Source: Synchiropus splendidus
Taxonomy: Eukaryota; Chordata; Actinopteri; Syngnathiformes; Callionymidae
DNA length: 64,000 bases
Assembly: GCF_027744825.2 (NCBI RefSeq)
Contig: NC_071334.1
Location: 44,185,937 to 44,249,936 of the forward strand
Direction: 5' to 3'
The notes under the pieces are model-generated. The model saw nothing but the letters and a program-made list of their open reading frames with translations, was not told the DNA's origin and did no database searches. Numbering within the stretch: the first letter of the stretch is position 1; each line of letters begins with the position of its first letter. The translations under genes were made by a program, and so were the position numbers. Below are positions 59,101 through 64,000 of this stretch, one piece after another.

Positions 59101-61877
59101 TATAACTTTGTCTCTGTCTCATCAAGAACCTGACCCTCCATCGACTCTCATGTTGCAATGAGAGTATCAAAGTAGAACCATATTTTAATTTCATTATGAT
59201 TTTATTACTGTGTATAGTACTTTCACACTCGTATAAACCACTCCTACGCCCACCCTTCCTTTGACATGTTAATAGCACAGCATCTTCCTCTTGCCCTTAG
59301 TTTCGATGCTAGAACCCTTAGGTGATGCAAAGATGTGGACTTGTTATTGGAAGGTTTGATGCACTAAAACACAACAGAACAAAGCACTTCACTCATGGAC
59401 GCTTAACGTGTGCCCCGATTGCCATGACTATAGCGTAAATCAGGAGGCTAAAACTACAATGCTGTCATCAGCCTGCTGCACTAAAATATAGACTTGTGGA
59501 CCAGTGCCAACATTTTCCGTCTTTCAGCAGCTAGTGGTTCACAGTGATGCAAAAACACAAACAAACTGAGACTTGTTATCTTTTCTCATATAAGCATGCT
59601 CAAGCATGAAGAGCATCGTCTCTGAAAGCATCAGACTAAAAAAGCAAAAGGCCATTATTTTACGTCAGCCAAAACGTTAACACTGCTTCTATACAGCGGT
59701 AAATTTCTTCAGCCAAGTTTGAAGAAACAATGACAGCTGGAGGAGCAAGAGATATTAACAACTCAGGAGTGCTGGACCGACGAGGTGCCGTCAAACACCA
59801 TTGTGGGCTCCAAACCGGGCCATCATTTTGTTGTTTATTGCTGTAATTGTCGAGTAATTAATTTCACACGTGAATATGTCCAAATAGCTATTTCAGCTTG
59901 GGTGTCAATTATCATTAATAAACAATAAGAATTAGTAATTGTTTGATTTCTGTGTGGAAATGGTTGAAATGGTTTTTAGGGATGCTCCAATCGTGATCGG
60001 TCGATTTCAGCGTGACAGGTGAATCCAGATCACTACCTGTCATTGCAGATCACAACATCACGTGTGACAGCCGGCGCTTTGATGAAGCCCTGCTGGTTGT
60101 GACGCGCCCGCTCGTCGCTACTCGCTGCTCACTCAGCAGCAGCCGTGAAGCAGCAGTCTGCTGTGGAGCTTCTTTCAATCTGTCATGTAAAGTTTGCATC
60201 CTGCAGCACATGCACAGGAAAATGCTGCGCAGGGAAGCGCCTTCAAATGAAACACGCCACTTAAAGCTCCAGCACTTGACGGAGCACGGAGAGTTTTCTG
60301 GGCTCATGAAAGTGAGACCTCTGGTTCCTCGGCAGCAGGCTGTTAGCAACACCCGCGGGTCCAAACGTGACATTCGGAATGATAAGAGTAATTATTAATT
60401 TCACCGAGCTAGATGAGCAGCCTTTCTCAGATGTCGTTTATGTGGAGACGGAAACGACTGAACCCATTGCCGTATTGGTGTCAGGTGAAGCGTTCATCAG
60501 CCACCTGTATCTGAAACCGTTGAAAACTTTTTGAAAACTTGCATAAATGCAGTGCTCTCTCATAGTCCTGCTACAGGCGGCCAGTACATATATATTTCAC
60601 GGACATAGCAAAGTCTGAAGAGACTCTCACTTCAAATTAAATGTTTTTCAGTTGTCCTTTTGACAGAATAGTTGCTGCATTCTGCAAGGATTCTTTTCTC
60701 TATTTTTTGCCTTTGTGAAGAGGTTTATTAAAACGTGTCTGAATAAAAATGATTTCATGGTTCATGTTTTCACATCATCTACTCAGATTCAGTCAGTCCA
60801 TGTGATCGGTATCTGTGATTGGCAGCAAAAACCGTCCCTGTTGGTTTTACTTCATACCTATATCCTCTCCTCTTAATTACTTTGCAACACTTACTCCAAA
60901 TCATTTTTTAAATGTATGTATCAGTCATCATGTTTAGGTTTCATAGTAATATCTATGGCATAGTTTAAATCTTGCATGTCTAAATGTCTGTGATTGTCAA
61001 CTCTACAACTTAGGCCTATTCAGTGTTTAATTCTCGTCTTTCTTACATCACAGACACAGAGACATGCTGTGAAGAAGACAGTGTCAGCATGGTTGAAGCG
61101 ATGGTGACAACCAGCAAGGGTCATGAGTGATAAAATAGCAGCAGTGAAAGGGAAGCTTTGTAGCACAGTATTATACAGTATGGTTCGAAGGCCGCTGCAC
61201 TGATGCACAGGCAGGAAGCAGAGTTACAAGTGGCAGAGGTCACTCGGAAGTCTGGGGACAAACATAACATGAATGACGGACGAAGAAGTTTATAAACTTA
61301 CAGCATTGGTGACTTCAATATCATAGACCTTCTGGAAAGAAACTCGATCGAAGAACACCAGCTTCCCATTTCCCTCTTCCTTCTTCACAGAAGTCCCAGT
61401 GAAAAGAAGTTTGTCATCCGGACTAAAACAGCAGTCAGTCCTGACAGGGTTTATAGAGTACATTCACGAATAAGAAAAAACAAAAAACATGTTTGGTTAT
61501 GATGCTAAAATATCTGAAAGTGATTATGAAAAAAACTCACATGGTGAAGTAGTTGGTCAATCCATTTGCCATATTCACAGGCTTCCTGAAGTTGCGGATA
61601 TCCCACATCTTCAGAGTGTCGTCGCCTGCAGTGGCAGATTCATTGGATGAGGACGTACCTCAGCATATGTCAGATCAGCTGTTCAAATCAGGTTAACATG
61701 AACCTGATCCCTGCTCATGAACCCAAATGTGTCAGCACTTCACTTAAGGTTCCAGTTATTCCAACAGAATTTCTCACCTCCACGAGAAGCAAGGGTGACA
61801 CCATCGTATGAGAAGGCAAGGCAGGAAGTGTCTGATCCTGGAGCATGGGCTTGTCGACAATGAAACTTTGTGTGGAC
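50095..61877 (-). CDS. wdr70: WD repeat-containing protein 70, C-terminal 290 residues (eight exons)
   Basis: Eight minus-strand exons, in transcript order 61778-61877, 61541-61625, 61302-61440, 54977-55077, 53199-53278, 51342-51458, 50942-51104 and 50095-50182, sum to 873 nt and join in one frame to a stop at 50095-50097. The product matches my memory of vertebrate WDR70: VHTKFHCRQAH, FSYDGVTLASRGGDDTLK, SPDDKLL, VVRCLWHPKLNQVM, LTQDYIITPHALPMFRE, RSTRKQLEKDRLDPKKSHKP, HGGTLSSFIVKNIALDKTDD and the end EPEWKKRKI. The first three exons and the fourth carry C-terminal WD blades; the rest is a charged tail with a KKRK nuclear-signal-like end. WDR70 is a nuclear protein linked to CUL4-DDB1 and histone H2B ubiquitination in DNA repair. 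The N-terminal half lies beyond the right edge. Confidence 0.95.
50942..51104 (-). CDS. wdr70: wdr70 exon (HGGTLSSFIVKNIALDKTDD)
   Basis: Acceptor TTCCATGCAG; donor GTAAGA at 50941. It encodes RGGRVAAHGGTLSSF, IVKNIALDKTDDSNPREAIL and RHAKEASENPFWIAPAYK, a highly conserved tail segment of WDR70. Confidence 0.95.
51342..51458 (-). CDS. wdr70: wdr70 exon (HALPMFREARQRSTRKQLEK)
   Basis: Acceptor ATCTGCAG; donor GTACTT at 51341. It encodes HALPMFREARQRSTRKQLEK and DRLDPKKSHKPEPPVSGP, a basic linker after the propeller. Confidence 0.92.
52579..52859. mobile_element. Complete short MITE of family B with perfect 8-bp target duplication
   Basis: Body 52587-52851 (265 bp). It starts TAGTGGTGGGACTTTAACG and ends AATCCCACCCCTA, an inverted repeat. 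GAATGAAC flanks both sides exactly (52579-52586, 52852-52859). Its interior (AAATAAGGTGATATAAAAAC, CTATTGTCAAA, ACCATTAAACTGCGATTA) is a shortened version of 40322-40955. It lies in a wdr70 intron. Confidence 0.88.
53199..53278 (-). CDS. wdr70: wdr70 exon (GAKLCVVK)
   Basis: Acceptor CTTTTCCAG; donor GTAAGT at 53198. It encodes GAKLCVVKSKRKEKHAEAL and TQDYIIT; split codons restore Arg at its start and Pro at its end (TPHALPM). Confidence 0.92.
53279..54976 (-). other. wdr70 intron, 1.7 kb
   Basis: Non-coding interval between two wdr70 exons. I see no exon, repeat boundary or RNA gene in it. Confidence 0.6.
54977..55077 (-). CDS. wdr70: wdr70 exon (VVRCLWHPKLNQVMAGTGNG)
   Basis: Acceptor TGTCTTCCAG; donor GTATTT at 54976, a weaker donor. 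It encodes SVVRCLWHPKLNQ, AGTGNGLIKVYYDPVRSH, a further WD-type blade. A 6.2-kb intron separates it from the preceding exon. Confidence 0.93.
56900..57066 (+). repeat. tRNA-derived SINE (Mermaid/DANA-like), diverged
   Basis: A decayed RNA polymerase III B-box (GTTCGAATCCAGCTC at 56937) is followed by GTGTGCAGAGTTTGAATGTT, TCTCCTCATGCTTG, CTGGTTTCCTCCCACGGTC and AGGTGAATTGGTGA. This order is the body of a widespread teleost SINE with a tRNA-like head. The family name is from memory. Confidence 0.65.
59969..60848 (+). mobile_element. hAT element remnant with decayed BED zinc finger
   Basis: Body 59977-60840. The left end is TAGGGATGCTCCAATCGTGATCGG and the right end GATCGGTATCTGTGATTGG...GTCCCTG, diverged inverted repeats. 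The flanks ATGGTTTT/TTGGTTTT match at seven of eight. The ORF at 60012-60398 ends with ETRHLKLQHLTEHGEF, which resembles the SNLxRHLKxxHxxEhxeF end of BED fingers in hAT transposases. The catalytic dimerisation domain is missing. Confidence 0.65.
61302..61440 (-). CDS. wdr70: wdr70 exon (SPDDKLLFTGTS blade)
   Basis: Acceptor CCCTGTCAG ends at 61441; donor GTAAGT at 61301. It encodes TDCCFSPDDKLLFTGTSVKK, GKLVFFDRVSFQKVY and DIEVTNA. An inner TTTTAG at 61423 looks like an acceptor, but using it would lose the conserved TDCCFS and break the upstream frame. Confidence 0.9.
61541..61625 (-). CDS. wdr70: wdr70 exon (GDDTLKMWDIR)
   Basis: Acceptor CACTGCAG; donor GTGAGT at 61540. It encodes the WD-dipeptide end of a blade (GDDTLKMWDIRNFRKPVN) and the next strand, ending in a split Met codon AT|G. 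Confidence 0.92.
61778..61877 (-). CDS. wdr70: wdr70 exon (WD blade start)
   Basis: Acceptor TTTGAAG ends at 61878; donor GTGAGA at 61777. It encodes VHTKFHCRQAHAPGSDTSC and FSYDGVTLASRG; the final G starts the Gly codon of GDD in the next exon. This is the most upstream wdr70 exon I find in the window. Confidence 0.9.
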
Positions 61878-64000
61878 CTTCAAAAAAAAAATACAAAAGT
61901 CAGACCAGCGGAACAAAAGGATTGACAGTAGCCAGGAACAAGAGGAGAAAAAAATTCCCCCAAATAAAAATTACATTTTGCAAAAACTATGTCTATTAAT
62001 ATCATAGTTTTATCTTGAATATGAGCTGTTTGATGACACAATATTGAAATTTAGAATTTCAACATCCGAGAATAAGGAGGGCACATTGTTCTTACATTAT
62101 TAAACTGTGATCTATCATTACACAGCATTGATGAGGAAGCAGAACTTGCTCACACTGCCCACAAACATTACCTCGGGTTAAGCAGCCACAGCTTCCATTA
62201 GTTCTAAACGTAATGCAAATAGAAGGAGTTACAGCAATGCAGCCTTCGACACCCAAACTTGGATAAGGAGTTGCGCATGGTGAGAAAAACAGATAAGGGG
62301 AAGGAAAAGGGAAAGGCTGGCAAAAATAATAAGTGGCGCTTGAGCGAGAGAATAGGAAGTGAGGCCATAAAACACTTTCACAGAATATGTAAGGAAGTTA
62401 TTAACCCAGACAAAACAGATAAAGTGTTACCTTGAACTATAGATAATAAGGAATTCACTTTTAAAGCCTGAGGCCACAGAGCCGCTTAGTCTGCTCGGGG
62501 AAGATTTCCATTATCACCTATTCGTTCTGTCGCAAACTTGAGTCAATTTTCTACGCTTTTCCTGCTCGACTATCTCTGGAATATTTAAGTTGCAGCACGG
62601 AAGTTTAAACTTAATTTCAAATTAACCTCCTGCCATGTATGAGCTGTATCTCTCATCTTGGAGCAGGTGTGGAATCAAACTGCCACACAGCCCTCAAGCC
62701 AATAAAACCCCAGGTTGAAAGTTATTAGCAGTGCAAAGAATCACAACCCTCTGTTTTCTTTGGTGGTGCATCCGTGATGATAAACTGGCGACATGTCCCA
62801 GGGCTCCTGCCCTGTGAAGCAAAATTCAATTCCAAGAGAACGTCCCCCTAATTCCAATTCAATTCCATTGATGTTAAAAGTTAAAAACAGAGGTCTATCT
62901 TGTTTTTGTTTAACAGTTCACGTCTCCATACATTTGACTTTCGACTCATTTAATAAAATATTATATCTATAAACTATATATATCTATAAACCAAAAAAAA
63001 TAAACTGGAAACTGTGACCATATCAACATGACAATTTAACTGAAGGCAATTTAACTTTTGTTAGAGCACACTAACACTGCACCAAATGTCTTCACACAAC
63101 AAAGAAGTTTCAGGGCTCCTTTGTGCCTGACATAGCCAAGCCCTCTTTTAACGTACTCTCACGTTATCATGACACTTTCACCACCTGAATAGAAACTTTT
63201 TGTCACATATAACTCCAGGACCTGTTTGCGGTGAAGACAGCAGGTATCTTGATGCATCGAAACAACGATACCAGCTATTTATAAAACATATAATGCTGTT
63301 GTGTAAGGCTCTGGGTTTATTTATTATCCTGACGCTGACTGCCTCAGGCAGATGCCATGGAGTTTGCTTCCTGTGTTAATCTACATAGCCAGCTAGTGAA
63401 ATAGGAGTCCAGTACACTGTTTGATACTAGTGTGAAGCATAAAACCCATCATGCTGAATTCTAAATAACACTTCAACTGTAGCAACTTTCAATTCTTCAA
63501 AGAGGCAGCGAACGTAGATGCAAGCTGCAGACACCTGAACCTTGATAAGCAAGACTTGATAAATACCTTTCAGGAACTGCGCATTAGGTTTCAACCGCTG
63601 CAGCCGGTGATCGCAGTCCACCAGACGGCCAACAGCTCTTAACTAAGTTATCCGAGTATCGTTATATAAATACTGCACGATCCAGCCCTCCACAGACCAC
63701 AAAACCCTTCCAAATGCCACATCTGAGAAAGACGTCCACAGTGCAGTCAGGTTTTGACATCTCACTCTGACCTTTGTTACTTTCTGTGTATCAAGTAGCC
63801 AAACCGCAGTCCTGAGCAGCTGCTCTGATCTTTCATGGAAATCAACAAATGCTGATGGTCAAGCAGTGTGTGTGTGTGTGTGTGGTGATTAGAGAATAAC
63901 AGCCGCACAGACAAACGGAGTCATCCTCCAGGCGTGTCTACTGTTTCAACGTAAAGTTAATATCAAATACTATCAGGTGTTATTGACTGAGGCATGCCAG
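61878..64000 (-). other. wdr70 intron, continuing past the right edge
   Basis: I searched for the preceding WD exon and did not find one, so the intron probably exceeds 2.1 kb. It holds a (GT)n tract at 63866-63884 and no recognised repeat element. Confidence 0.5.
63866..63884. repeat. (GT)n microsatellite
   Basis: Nine uninterrupted GT units. Confidence 0.95.

Larger units (their letters stand above)
55078..61301 (-). other. wdr70 intron, 6.2 kb
   Basis: It contains a short GT tract (about 55326-55342), a tRNA-derived SINE (56900-57066) and a BED-finger hAT remnant (59977-60840). Nothing else is recognised. Confidence 0.7.

Noticed and set aside
61302..61422. Shorter version of the wdr70 exon using an inner TTTTAG acceptor
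   Set aside because: It would drop the conserved TDCCFS and disrupt the split Met codon from the exon before. The acceptor ending at 61441 restores both.
1..64000. CRISPR arrays, operons, phage or defence systems
   Set aside because: The sequence is clearly vertebrate, with spliced genes and hAT, LINE, SINE and LTR elements. There are no regularly spaced direct repeats or bacterial gene clusters.
1..64000. tRNA, rRNA or microRNA genes
   Set aside because: Apart from the decayed tRNA-like head of the SINE at 56900-57066, I found no convincing structure. The perfect hairpin at 24988-25035 has too short a loop for a standard microRNA call.

Overview
The window is vertebrate genomic DNA, almost certainly from a teleost fish. 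It is AT-rich, its genes are split by long introns, and it is dense in hAT-type DNA transposons, retroelement debris and microsatellites. I find no bacterial, plasmid or phage features. Three protein-coding genes can be supported. (1) At the left edge, on the minus strand, are two exons of a melanopsin-type opsin (opn4 family) that runs off the window. (2) On the plus strand, a complete coding region for glial cell line-derived neurotrophic factor (gdnf) lies in two coding exons at 38344-38548 and 44226-44785, giving 254 residues. A probable non-coding first exon and TATA promoter lie near 35.8-36.3 kb. (3) On the minus strand, the last eight coding exons of wdr70 (WD repeat protein 70) lie between 50095 and 61877. 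They encode the C-terminal 290 residues, and the 5' part of the gene lies beyond the right edge.

Layout: 1-3975 holds opn4 exons and a 3.6-kb intron containing a complete hAT element. From 3976 to about 35.7 kb I find no cellular gene, only repeats: a family of three hAT-like elements (5182-5888, 26609-27831, 30449-31074), a broken Ty3/gypsy-type LTR retrotransposon at 11515-14476, LINE fragments, a second hAT-like family with four copies, microsatellites and several perfect inverted repeats. From 35.7 to 48.2 kb is the gdnf transcription unit with a long 3' UTR. From 48.2 to 49.6 kb is a short intergenic gap. From 49.6 kb to the end is wdr70, whose introns carry further small transposons and a tRNA-derived SINE.

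gdnf and wdr70 are convergent (tail to tail), the same arrangement as GDNF and WDR70 on human chromosome 5p13. This supports orthology of both genes. The three genes have no shared pathway that I know of: an opsin photopigment, a secreted GFR-alpha/RET ligand and a nuclear WD-repeat protein.

I do not see a convincing undescribed biological system here. The most useful observations are the reconstructed gdnf and wdr70 gene models, the unusually long Arg/Gly-rich segment in the predicted GDNF, transposons bounded by perfect 8-bp target duplications (540-1497, 41834-42478, 52587-52851), the internally deleted LTR element with no reverse transcriptase, and a perfect 22-bp-arm hairpin at 24988-25035. 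All identifications come from reading the sequence and from remembered family motifs. No search was run.
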